Below are positions 50,031 to 57,718 of a stretch of DNA of 64,000 nt, one piece after another. The notes beneath the pieces were generated by a model. The model was not told where the DNA came from and did no database searches. It was given only the letters and a program-made list of their open reading frames with translations. The stretch covers positions 310,001 to 374,000 of the forward strand of contig NZ_JAATEN010000001.1 of assembly GCF_012034935.1 (NCBI RefSeq), in the 5' to 3' direction. How positions within the stretch are numbered: the stretch's first letter is position 1; each line of letters opens with the position of its first letter. Position numbers and translations under genes: made by a program. The stretch is from Streptomyces zingiberis. GTDB taxonomy: Bacteria; Actinomycetota; Actinomycetes; Streptomycetales; Streptomycetaceae.

Positions 50031-50300
50031 ACGGCCACGGTGGCCGCGCGCCGGGAACCCGGCCGCCGCGCCTCGTGTCGGGGCCGTACCGGCCCGCCCG
50101 GTCTGCCCGCGCCCCGGTCCGGCCCCACCCCGCCGGCCCCGCCCCGGCCCCGTCTCGTCAGCACCCGTCCGTGCCCCGTCCGGCGCCTTCCCGGGCGGTC
50201 CGCCCCCGGCGGCCGGCCCGGCCCCCCACCGGGGCGGGAGAGGCCGTGGCCGCGCCGGGCGGGGCCGGGCCGGCGCGGGGCGCCGGTGGCGCCCGCCGGA

Positions 50301-51998
50301 TCAGGCCTGCCGGCGGACCTCGACCATCCGGAAGCGGTTGGCCACGAAGGCCGCGTCGCACAGCGTCACGTTGGCCGCCGGGTTGCCGCCGGAACCGTGG
50401 AAGTCGGAGAACGCGGCGGTCTGGTTGACGTACACCCCGCCGGTGAGGTTCAGCGAGAGCTGGGCGCACTCCTCCAGGCAGACCTCCTCCACCTGCCGCT
50501 CGACCTCCTCCGAGGTGGTGTACGCGCCGACCGTCATGGCCCCGTGGTGCCGGACCGTCCGGCGGAGCAGTTCCACCGCGTCCGCCGTGGAGTCCACGGC
50601 GACCGCGAAGGCCACCGGGCCGAAGCATTCGGAGAGGAAGGCCGGCTCGGCCGCGGCGCCGTCCCAGACCTTCCGGGCGCCGTCCAGCTTGACGATCAGC
50701 GGGGTGCGGACGGTGGTGCCGGGGAACTCCGGGTGGGTCACGGAGCGGGAGGCGAGGGCCGTCTCACCGAGCCCGGCGGCCTCCGCGATCCGCTTCTCCA
50801 CCCCCGGGTTGACGATCGCGCCGAGCAGGGCGGCGGCGCGGGCGTCGTCCCCCAGGAGCTTGTCCACGGCGGCCGCCAGGTCGGCCGTCACCTCGCCGAA
50901 CGACTTGTGCCCGGCGTCCGTGCCGATGCCGTCCCGGGGTATGAGGAGGTTCTGCGGGGTGGTGCACATCTGGCCGCTGTAGAGGGAGAGCGAGAAGGCC
51001 AGGTTGGCGAGCATCCCGCGGTAGTCGCCGGTCGAGTCGATGACGACCGTGTTGACGCCGGCCTTCTCCGTGTACACCTCGGCCTGGGTGGCGTTCTCCT
51101 CCAGCCAGTCGCCGAAGGCCGAGGAGCCCGTGTAGTCGATGATGCGGACCTCCGGCCGGGTGGCCAGCGTCTTCGCCAGGCCCTCCCCGGGCCGCTCGGC
51201 CGCCAGCGCCACCACGTCGCGGCCGAACCCGGCCTCCGCCAGCACCTCGCGGGCCACCGCCACGGTGAGCGCGAGCGGCAGCACCGCCCGCGGATGCGGC
51301 TTGACCAGGACCGGGTTGCCCGTCGCCAGGGAGGCGAAGAAACCCGGGTAGCCGTTCCAGGTGGGGAAGGTGTTGCAGCCGATCAGCAGGGAGATGCCGC
51401 GCGGCACGGCGGTGAAGGTCTTGTCCAGCTCCAGCGGTTCCCGCTTGCCCTGGGGCTTCGACCACGCGGCCCGCTCCGGTACCCGCGTCTGCTCCGCGTA
51501 GGCGTACGCCACCGCCTCCAGACCGCGATCCTGCGCGTGCGGCCCGCCGGCCTGGAAGGCCATCATGAACGCCTGGCCCGAGGTGTGCATGACGGCATGC
51601 GCGAACTCATGGGTGCGGGCGCTGATCCGGGAGAGGATCTCCAGGCAGACCAGGGCCCGCGTCTCCGCCCCGGCCCGGCGCCACCCCACCCCCGCCGCCC
51701 GCATGGCGGGCAGCAGCACCTCGGCGTCGGGGTGGGGATACTCCAGCAGCAGCTCCGTGCCGTACGGGGAGATCTCGTTGCCGGCCCAGCCGTCCGTACC
51801 GGGCTGGCCCAGATCCAGACGGGTGCCGAGCAGCGCCTCGAAGGCGGCCTCGCCCTCCGCGGCGGCGTTCTCCCCGTAGGCCTTGGGGTGCTCCGGGTGG
51901 GGCGACCAGTACGCGCGGCTGCGGATGGCTTCCAGCGCCCGGTCGAGCGTGGGGCGGTGGGTCTCGGTGAGCCTCTCTGCGGTGAGATCGGCGGCCAT
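50301..51998 (-). CDS. paaN: Phenylacetic acid degradation aldehyde dehydrogenase PaaN
   Basis: A 565-residue aldehyde dehydrogenase of the PaaN type, which oxidises the semialdehyde made when the phenylacetyl-CoA ring is opened. Starts MAADLTAERLTETHRP at 51998, behind AAGGAG. Active-site glutamate region YTEKAGVNTVV and nucleophile Cys in YSGQMCTTPQN. IGCNTFPTWNGYPGFFASLATGNPVLVKPHP is the cofactor-binding part. No enoyl-CoA hydratase domain is fused, unlike E. coli PaaZ. The open frame continues far upstream but that part is a shadow of the opposite gene. Transcribed divergently from the dehydrogenase gene under a shared operator. Confidence 0.95.
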   Translation of the reverse strand: MAADLTAERLTETHRPTLDRALEAIRSRAYWSPHPEHPKAYGENAAAEGEAAFEALLGTRLDLGQPGTDGWAGNEISPYGTELLLEYPHPDAEVLLPAMRAAGVGWRRAGAETRALVCLEILSRISARTHEFAHAVMHTSGQAFMMAFQAGGPHAQDRGLEAVAYAYAEQTRVPERAAWSKPQGKREPLELDKTFTAVPRGISLLIGCNTFPTWNGYPGFFASLATGNPVLVKPHPRAVLPLALTVAVAREVLAEAGFGRDVVALAAERPGEGLAKTLATRPEVRIIDYTGSSAFGDWLEENATQAEVYTEKAGVNTVVIDSTGDYRGMLANLAFSLSLYSGQMCTTPQNLLIPRDGIGTDAGHKSFGEVTADLAAAVDKLLGDDARAAALLGAIVNPGVEKRIAEAAGLGETALASRSVTHPEFPGTTVRTPLIVKLDGARKVWDGAAAEPAFLSECFGPVAFAVAVDSTADAVELLRRTVRHHGAMTVGAYTTSEEVERQVEEVCLEECAQLSLNLTGGVYVNQTAAFSDFHGSGGNPAANVTLCDAAFVANRFRMVEVRRQA

Positions 51999-52017
51999 GG
52001 ATGACCAACTCCTTGTC

Positions 52018-52094
52018 GAGTCGCCGTCGAGTCGCCGACGGGTCGCCGACGGGTCGCCGACGGGTCGCCGTCGAGCCGCCGTCGGGTCCTCGCC
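52018..52094. repeat. 11-bp tandem repeat, seven copies
   Basis: Seven consecutive 11-mers of the form GGGTCGCCGAC/GAGTCGCCGTC from 52018 to 52094; the third and fourth copies are identical and the last is degenerate. It lies in the untranslated leader of paaN, between the promoter at about 52170 and the start codon at 51998. The period is close to one helical turn. Confidence 0.9.
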
Positions 52095-52165
52095 GGGCCG
52101 GACGGGCCGGACGGCGCGCGCGGCGCTCTGCCGTGACGGATGGTGCGGTGTGGCGGGAACAGCTT

Positions 52166-52194
52166 TAGAGTAACCGAACGATCGGTCGGTACAA
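52166..52194. promoter_or_regulatory. Divergent promoter for paaN and the dehydrogenase gene
   Basis: Minus strand for paaN: -35 TTGTAC (52194-52189), 16-nt spacer, -10 TACTCT (52172-52167). Plus strand for the gene at 52257: -10-like TAGAGT (52166-52171) at the same spot. The operator fills the spacer of the paaN promoter and the start-site area of the other. Confidence 0.6.
52172..52191. promoter_or_regulatory. PaaR-like operator shared by paaN and the dehydrogenase-TetR operon
   Basis: AACCGAACGATCGGTCGGTA, the exact reverse complement of the 20-mer at 44028-44047. Core ACCGAACGATCGGT is at 52173-52186. The TetR gene at 54005 lies in the operon it would control, giving autoregulation. Confidence 0.8.
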
Positions 52195-52198
52195 GGGT

Positions 52199-52207
52199 TG
52201 TGGACAA
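52199..52207 (-). promoter_or_regulatory. Perfect DnaA box next to the PaaR-like operator
   Basis: TGTGGACAA, the reverse complement of TTGTCCACA, 7 bases from the operator and in the leader of the dehydrogenase gene. Confidence 0.7.
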
Positions 52208-52256
52208 CTCCCCGCGGACGACCCGGAGACCGGAAACCGGAGAGAGGAACGAGCGC

Positions 52257-54008
52257 ATGGCCCCGGCAGACCCGCCGCCCACCGCCCCGCGGCGGCCCAC
52301 CGCCGCCCCGGCGTCCACCGCCACCGGCGCGCCCCCCGCCCCCGCGACCGCCCCCGCCCCCGGCGCGTCCGGGCCGTCCCCCCTGCCGCCGGAGAGCGTG
52401 GTCGCCGTCGCCGGCACCGGGACGATGGGCCGGGGCATAGCCCAGGTCGCCCTGGTGGCGGGCCATCCGGTGCTGCTGTACGACGCGGTGCCCGGGCGGG
52501 CCGCGGAGGCGGCGCGGGCCGTGGCCGCCCGCCTCGACCGGCTGGTGGAGAAGGGGCGGCTGACGCCCGGCGCCCGCGACGCGGCCCGCGCCCGGCTCGG
52601 CCCCGTCGCCGGGCTGCCGGAGCTGGCCGGGGCCGCGCTCGTCGTGGAGGCGATCGCGGAGGACGCCGAGGCCAAGCGCGCCCTCTTCGCCGAGGTGGAG
52701 AAGGTCGTGGGGGAGGACTGCCTGCTGGCGACCAACACCTCCTCGCTCCCGGTCACCGCCGTGGCGAGCGCCTTGCGGCATCCCGGCCGCCTCGTCGGGC
52801 TCCACTTCTTCAACCCGGCGCCCCTGCTGCCGCTGGTCGAGGTCGTCAGCGGCTTCGCCACGGGCGAGCGGGTGGCCGCCCGCGCGCACGCCACCGCCGC
52901 GGCCTGGGGCAAGACCCCGGTGCGCTGCGCGGACACCCCCGGCTTCATCGTCAACCGCGTCGCGCGCCCGTTCTACGCGGAGGCGTTCCGCGTGTACGAG
53001 GAGCGCGCCGCAGACCCGGCCACCCTGGACGCCGTCCTGCGGGAGTCCGGCGGTTTCCGCATGGGCCCGTTCGAGCTGACCGACCTGATCGGGCAGGACG
53101 TCAACGAGGCGGTCACGCGGTCCGTGTGGGAGTCCTTCTTCCGGGACCCCAAGTTCACCCCCTCCCTGGCCCAGCGGCGCCTGGTGGAGTCGGGCCTGCA
53201 CGGCCGCAAGAGCGGGCGGGGCTGGTACGCCCACGGGGAGCGCGCCGAGCCCCCCACCCCGCACACGGCACCGCCGGGCCCCGCTCCCGCCCGGGTCGCG
53301 GTCCACGGCGACCTGGGTCCCGCGGCGGCGCTGTGCGCGCTCATGGAGGAAGCCGGCCTCACGGTCGTCCGGGCGGGATCCCCCGGTGGCCCCGATCCCT
53401 CCGGCCGCTCCGGCAGCTCCGGTGAAACGCGCCCTGCCGGGCCGGCTCACGGGTACCTCGAACTGCCGGGTTCCGTCCGGCTCGCCCTGACGGACGGCGG
53501 AACCGCGACCGGGCGCCGGGCCGCGACGGAGGCGGCGGCCCCGGCCGCCGGCGGTGGTGGCGGCGCCTTCGTCCCGCCGCCGGTCGACGTCGTGTTCGAC
53601 CTGGCACTGGACTACCGCACCGCCACCCGGATCGCCCTGGCCCCGGCGGCCGGGGCGGCGCCCGGCGCCGTGGAGGCGGCGGCGGGGCTCTTCCAGGCCC
53701 TCGGCAAGCAGGTCAGCGTGATCGGCGACGTGCCGGGCCTGATCGTCGCCCGGACGGTCGCGATGCTGGTCGACTTCGCCGCCGACGCGGCCGGCCGCGG
53801 TGTGGCGGCGGCCGCGGACGTGGACACCGCCATGCGGCTGGGCGTCAACTACCCGCGCGGACCGCTGGAGTGGGGCGACGCGCTCGGCGCGGCCTGGGTC
53901 CGCGCCGTCCTGGACCGGCTGCACCACGCGTATCCCACGGGCCGCTACGCCCCTTCCCCCTGGCTGCTCCGCCGCGCGGCGGCCGGCGAGAACCTGCTTG
54001 AATCATGA
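52257..54008 (+). CDS. 3-hydroxyacyl-CoA dehydrogenase, two C-terminal domains (PaaH type)
   Basis: A 583-residue NAD-dependent dehydrogenase for 3-hydroxyacyl-CoA, fitting the late beta-oxidation-like part of phenylacetate breakdown. Residues 1-40 are low-complexity. The Rossmann motif is VVAVAGTGTMGRGIAQVAL. The catalytic segment is GLHFFNPAPLLPLVEVV with its catalytic His. One 3HCDH C-terminal domain lies at about 222-325 (TPGFIVNRVARPFYAEA) and a second at about 480-570 (VPGLIVARTVAMLVDFA), separated by an Ala/Gly-rich linker. ATG 52257 follows GAGAGGA. It overlaps the TetR start by 4 bases. Confidence 0.92.
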   Translation: MAPADPPPTAPRRPTAAPASTATGAPPAPATAPAPGASGPSPLPPESVVAVAGTGTMGRGIAQVALVAGHPVLLYDAVPGRAAEAARAVAARLDRLVEKGRLTPGARDAARARLGPVAGLPELAGAALVVEAIAEDAEAKRALFAEVEKVVGEDCLLATNTSSLPVTAVASALRHPGRLVGLHFFNPAPLLPLVEVVSGFATGERVAARAHATAAAWGKTPVRCADTPGFIVNRVARPFYAEAFRVYEERAADPATLDAVLRESGGFRMGPFELTDLIGQDVNEAVTRSVWESFFRDPKFTPSLAQRRLVESGLHGRKSGRGWYAHGERAEPPTPHTAPPGPAPARVAVHGDLGPAAALCALMEEAGLTVVRAGSPGGPDPSGRSGSSGETRPAGPAHGYLELPGSVRLALTDGGTATGRRAATEAAAPAAGGGGGAFVPPPVDVVFDLALDYRTATRIALAPAAGAAPGAVEAAAGLFQALGKQVSVIGDVPGLIVARTVAMLVDFAADAAGRGVAAAADVDTAMRLGVNYPRGPLEWGDALGAAWVRAVLDRLHHAYPTGRYAPSPWLLRRAAAGENLLES

Positions 54009-54595
54009 GCATGGCCAAGCGCGACACCTATACACCGGAATCGCTCCTCGCGGTCGCCGTGGAGGTGTTCAACGAGCGCGGTTACGACGGCACCTCGATG
54101 GAGCACCTCTCGAAGGCGGCGGGGATCTCCAAGTCGTCGATCTACCACCATGTGCGGGGCAAGGAGGAGTTGCTGCGGCGGGCCATAAGCCGCGCGCTGG
54201 ACGGCCTGTTCGCCGTGGTGGAGGAGGCGGGCGCGCGGGAGGGCCGGGCGATCGACCGGCTGGAGTACGTGGCCCGGCGCACCGCCGAGCTGCTGATGTC
54301 CGAGCTGCCCTACGTCACGCTGCTGCTGCGGGTGCGGGGCAACACCGGCACGGAGCGCTGGGCGATGGAGCGGCGCCGTGAGTTCGACCAGCGGGTGGCG
54401 GCACTGCTGAAGCAGGCGGCGGCGGACGGCGATCTGCGCGAGGACGTCGACGCGCGGCTGGCCACCCGGCTGCTCTTCGGCATGGTCAACTCCATCGCCG
54501 AGTGGTACCGGCCGGAGAGCGGCGGCGAGGCCGAGCGGGAGCGGGTGGCGGAGGCCGTGGTGCGGATCGCCTTCCGCGGCCTGCGGACGGACTGA
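54005..54595 (+). CDS. TetR-family repressor, probable PaaR
   Basis: A 196-residue regulator. The N-terminal HTH (about 10-58) reads ESLLAVAVEVFNERGYDGTSMEHLSKAAGISKSSIYHHVRGKEELL, shown here only in outline by its start and end. The rest is a helical ligand-binding domain. ATG 54005 overlaps the dehydrogenase stop as ATGA, so it is coupled to a phenylacetate gene. By context it should bind the ACCGnnCGnnCGGT sites at 44033, 52173 and perhaps 55281 and release them with phenylacetyl-CoA or a related thioester; that is inference. Confidence 0.85.
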   Translation: MSMAKRDTYTPESLLAVAVEVFNERGYDGTSMEHLSKAAGISKSSIYHHVRGKEELLRRAISRALDGLFAVVEEAGAREGRAIDRLEYVARRTAELLMSELPYVTLLLRVRGNTGTERWAMERRREFDQRVAALLKQAAADGDLREDVDARLATRLLFGMVNSIAEWYRPESGGEAERERVAEAVVRIAFRGLRTD

Positions 54596-54690
54596 GAACT
54601 AACTGAGAACGGACTGAGAACGGCCCGGAGGGCGGACGGACCCGGCCGCGCGCCGGAGGGCGCCCGGATCCCGCCGCGCGCCGGCCGGCG

Positions 54691-55179
54691 TCAGGGCCCC
54701 GGCCCCAGGTCCGTCTCCTCGAAGACCAGCAGGGTGCGGGTGCTCAGCACCTCCGGCATGGCCTGGATCCGGGTGAGCACCAGTTCCCGCAGCGCCCGGT
54801 TGTCGTCGGTGTGCACCAGCAGCAGGACGTCGAAGTCGCCGCTGACGAGGGCGAGGTGGGCGGCTCCCGGGAGCTCCTGGAGCTGCTCGCGGACGCTCCG
54901 CCAGGAATTCTGCACGATCTTGAGCGTGATGTAGGCGGAGGTGCCCTGTCCTGCCCGCTCCTGATCGATCCGGGCACTGAAGCCGCGGATCACCCCGTCC
55001 TCCACCAGGCGGTTGATCCGGGCGTAGGCGTTGGCGCGGGACACATGGGCCCGCTCGGCGACCGACCGTATCGACGCGCGGCCGTCCGCGCGCAGGATCC
55101 GGAGGATGTCCCGGTCGATGCCGTCGAGCGGGCGGGCGGGGGGCGGGGTCCCGTCCCCGGCCATCTGTTCAGCGGACAT
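54691..55179 (-). CDS. bkdR: Lrp/AsnC-family regulator, probable BkdR
   Basis: A 162-residue regulator divergent from bkdABC. After about 18 disordered residues the HTH (about 20-65) reads LDGIDRDILRILRADGRAS, SVAERAHVSRANAYARINRL. The C-terminal RAM domain (about 80-155) is the ligand- and dimer-forming part, with VSGDFDVLLLVHTDDNRALREL. ATG 55179 is favoured: AGGAGGGGG lies 12 bases upstream. BkdR-type Lrp proteins control branched-chain oxoacid dehydrogenases in other bacteria, which fits this position. Confidence 0.88.
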   Translation of the reverse strand: MSAEQMAGDGTPPPARPLDGIDRDILRILRADGRASIRSVAERAHVSRANAYARINRLVEDGVIRGFSARIDQERAGQGTSAYITLKIVQNSWRSVREQLQELPGAAHLALVSGDFDVLLLVHTDDNRALRELVLTRIQAMPEVLSTRTLLVFEETDLGPGP

Positions 55180-55376
55180 TTCCTCGCGCCACCCCCTCCT
55201 GGACGTCCTGTGCCCATCCCAGGTTGTGGAGAACCGTTTGTCCACAGGCTGGTGCCACCCGTAGCCAAACTGTGCCGGCGACCGAACAATCGGTAGGGGA
55301 GGGAGTCCACCGGCTCCGCGCTCGAAGCCGCCCGTCCCCCGCGCACCACGCGGGGCAGTCCAGGAGGTGTTCGTCC
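55180..55376. promoter_or_regulatory. Divergent control region bkdR / bkdA
   Basis: 197 bases with a perfect DnaA box TTGTCCACA at 55238-55246 and a one-mismatch inverted one, TGTGGAGAA, at 55225-55233. ACCGAACAATCGGT at 55281-55294 matches the PaaR-like core with one mismatch. CAGGAGGTG before ATG 55377 is the bkdA ribosome site. Confidence 0.55.
55281..55294. promoter_or_regulatory. PaaR-like core site upstream of bkdA
   Basis: ACCGAACAATCGGT differs at one base from the core in the paaN operator (ACCGAACGATCGGT). It suggests the TetR protein may also touch the bkd operon. Confidence 0.5.
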
Positions 55377-56615
55377 ATGACGGTCCTGCAGCAGACCGAC
55401 GCGTCCGCCCGACCGGTGCCGCCGCCCGCGTGGCGGCCCCGCACCGACCCCGCTCCCCTGCTGCCGGACCCCGAGCCGTTCCGCGTGCTCGGCACGCCGG
55501 CGGCGCGGGAGGCCGACCCGGCGCTGCTGAAGCGGCTCTACACAGCCCTGGTGCGCGGTCGCCGGTTCAACACCCAGGCCACGGCGCTCACCCGGCAGGG
55601 CCGGCTCGCCGTCTACCCCTCGTCCACGGGGCAGGAGGCGTGTGAGATCGCCGCCGGGCAGGTGCTCCAGGAGCGGGACTGGCTCTTCCCCAGCTACCGC
55701 GACACCCTGGCGGTGGCCGCGCGCGGGGTGGATCCGGTGCGGGCGCTGACGCTCCTCCGGGGTGACCGGCACACGGGGTACGACCCGGCGGAGCACCGCG
55801 TCGCCCCGCTCGCCACCCCGCTCGCCACCCAGCTCCCGCACGCCGTCGGCCTGGCGCACGCCGCCCGCCTCAAGGGCGAGGACGTGGTGGCGCTCGCCCT
55901 GGTCGGGGACGGCGGCACCAGCGAGGGGGACTTCCACGAGGCGCTCAACTTCGCCGCCCTGTGGCGGGCCCCCGTCGTCTTCCTGGTCCAGAACAACGGC
56001 TTCGCCATCTCCGTGCCGCTCGCCAAGCAGAGCGCCGCCCCCACCCTCGCCCACAAGGGCGTGGGCTACGGCATCCCCGGCCGGCTGGTCGACGGCAACG
56101 ACGCGCTCGCCGTCCACACCGTCCTGGCCGAGGCGGTGCGGCGGGCCCGGGCCGGCGGCGGCCCGACCCTCGTGGAGGCGGTGACCTACCGGGTGGAGGC
56201 CCACACCAACGCCGACGACGCCAGCCGCTACCGCGCGGCCGAGGAGGTCGAGGCCTGGCGTGAGCACGACCCGATAGCCCTGATGGAACGCGAGCTGCGC
56301 GCGGCGGGGGTGCTGGGCGACGAGGACGTGGCGGCCGCCACGGCGGCGGCCGAGGAGATGGCCGCCGAGCTGCGGGCCCGGATGAACGAGGACCCGCCCA
56401 CCGACCCGATGGGACTCTTCGACCACGTCTTCGCCCGGCCCACCCCCCGGCTCCGGGAACAGGCCGAGCAGTTGCGCGCCGAACTGGACGCCGAACTGGG
56501 CGCCGAACTGGATCCTGAACTGGAGTCCGAGCCGGCCGGGCAGGCGGAGCAGCCACGGCAGGCCGGGCCGGCCGGGGCCGGGCGCCCGCGGGAGACAGGG
56601 GAGGGAAACCGGTGA
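55377..56615 (+). CDS. bkdA: Branched-chain 2-oxoacid dehydrogenase E1 alpha subunit
   Basis: A 412-residue thiamine-diphosphate enzyme subunit that decarboxylates branched-chain oxoacids from Val, Leu and Ile. The ThDP motif is GDGGTSEGDFHEALNFAALW...QNN, with the preceding RDWLFPSYRDTLA and QLPHAVGLAHAARLKG typical of E1 alpha. The C-terminal 50 residues contain short repeats of the type LDAELGAELDPELE and a Gly/Pro-rich tail. In Streptomyces this complex supplies branched-chain acyl-CoA primers for fatty acids and polyketides. ATG 55377 has an excellent ribosome site. It overlaps bkdB by 4 bases. Confidence 0.94.
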   Translation: MTVLQQTDASARPVPPPAWRPRTDPAPLLPDPEPFRVLGTPAAREADPALLKRLYTALVRGRRFNTQATALTRQGRLAVYPSSTGQEACEIAAGQVLQERDWLFPSYRDTLAVAARGVDPVRALTLLRGDRHTGYDPAEHRVAPLATPLATQLPHAVGLAHAARLKGEDVVALALVGDGGTSEGDFHEALNFAALWRAPVVFLVQNNGFAISVPLAKQSAAPTLAHKGVGYGIPGRLVDGNDALAVHTVLAEAVRRARAGGGPTLVEAVTYRVEAHTNADDASRYRAAEEVEAWREHDPIALMERELRAAGVLGDEDVAAATAAAEEMAAELRARMNEDPPTDPMGLFDHVFARPTPRLREQAEQLRAELDAELGAELDPELESEPAGQAEQPRQAGPAGAGRPRETGEGNR

Positions 56616-57718
56616 CCACCGCACCGGCCGCCGAGAAGCCGGCCACCACCACCCGCAGGCCGGCCACCATGGCCCAGGCCCTCAACCGCGCCCTGCGCGA
56701 CGCGATGACGGCCGACCCGGCGGTGCACGTCCTCGGCGAGGACGTGGGCCCGCTCGGCGGCGTCTTCCGGATCACCGACGGCCTGGCCGCCGAGTTCGGC
56801 GACGACCGCTGCACGGACACCCCGCTCGCGGAGGCGGGCATCCTCGGCACGGCCGTCGGCATGGCGATGTACGGGCTGCGGCCCGTCGTGGAGATGCAGT
56901 TCGACGCCTTCGCCTACCCCGCGTTCGAGCAACTGGTCAGCCACGTCTCCCGGATGCGCAACCGGACCCGGGGGGCGATGCCGATGCCGATCACCGTGCG
57001 GGTGCCCTACGGCGGCGGGATCGGCGGTGTCGAGCACCACAGCGACTCCTCCGAGGCGTACTACATGGCCACCCCCGGCCTCCATGTCGTCACCCCGGCG
57101 ACGGTCGCCGACGCCTACGGGCTGCTCCGTGCCGCGATCGCCTCCGACGACCCGGTGGTCTTCCTGGAGCCCAAGCGGCTCTACTGGTCCAAGGCCGACT
57201 GGTCGCCGGATCCACCGGAGGAGGTCGCCCCGATCGGCCGCGCGGCGGTGCGCCGCGCGGGGCACTCGGCCACCCTCATCTCCTACGGTCCGTCCCTGCC
57301 GGTCTGCCTGGAGGCGGCCGAGGCGGCGCGGGAGGAGGGCTGGGAGCTGGAGGTGGTCGACCTGCGGTCCCTGGTGCCGCTCGACGAGGAGACCGTCGCC
57401 GCCTCGGTGCGCCGTACCGGCCGGGCCGTCGTCGTCCACGAGGCCACCGGGTTCGCCGGCCCCGGCGCGGAGATCGCCGCCCGGGTGACGGAGCTCTGCT
57501 TCCACCATCTGGAGGCCCCCGTGCTGCGGGTCACCGGCTTCGACATCCCGTATCCGCCGCCCATGCTGGAGAAGCACCATCTGCCCGGGGTCGACCGGAT
57601 CCTGGACGCCGTGGCGCGGCTCCAGTGGGAGGCGGACCTCACCGGCGCCGCCGGCGGGAGCGGGCCCGCCCCCGCCACCGGGGCCGCGGAAGGTTCTGCC
57701 GGGGGAGGGGTGTCCTGA
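56612..57718 (+). CDS. bkdB: Branched-chain 2-oxoacid dehydrogenase E1 beta subunit
   Basis: A 368-residue partner of E1 alpha. Conserved E1 beta segments: ALRDAMTADPAVHVLGEDVGPLGGVFR, CTDTPLAEAGILGTAVGMAM, MQFDAFAYPAFEQLVSHVSRMR and PITVRVPYGGGIGGVEHHSDSSEAYY with the catalytic His pair. The C-terminal transketolase domain ends TGFDIPYPPPMLEKHHLPGVDRI. GTG 56612 overlaps bkdA; the stop overlaps bkdC as TGATG. The last 25 residues are Gly/Ala-rich. Confidence 0.95.
   Translation: MTTAPAAEKPATTTRRPATMAQALNRALRDAMTADPAVHVLGEDVGPLGGVFRITDGLAAEFGDDRCTDTPLAEAGILGTAVGMAMYGLRPVVEMQFDAFAYPAFEQLVSHVSRMRNRTRGAMPMPITVRVPYGGGIGGVEHHSDSSEAYYMATPGLHVVTPATVADAYGLLRAAIASDDPVVFLEPKRLYWSKADWSPDPPEEVAPIGRAAVRRAGHSATLISYGPSLPVCLEAAEAAREEGWELEVVDLRSLVPLDEETVAASVRRTGRAVVVHEATGFAGPGAEIAARVTELCFHHLEAPVLRVTGFDIPYPPPMLEKHHLPGVDRILDAVARLQWEADLTGAAGGSGPAPATGAAEGSAGGGVS

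Noticed and set aside
52018..52094. CRISPR-like array
   Set aside because: The repeats are 11 bp and contiguous, with no spacers and no cas genes; it is a simple tandem repeat.
50301..53927. A 1,208-residue reading of paaN
   Set aside because: The region above 51998 is antisense to the dehydrogenase gene, contains the promoter and operator, and looks like noise; the true protein begins at 51998.
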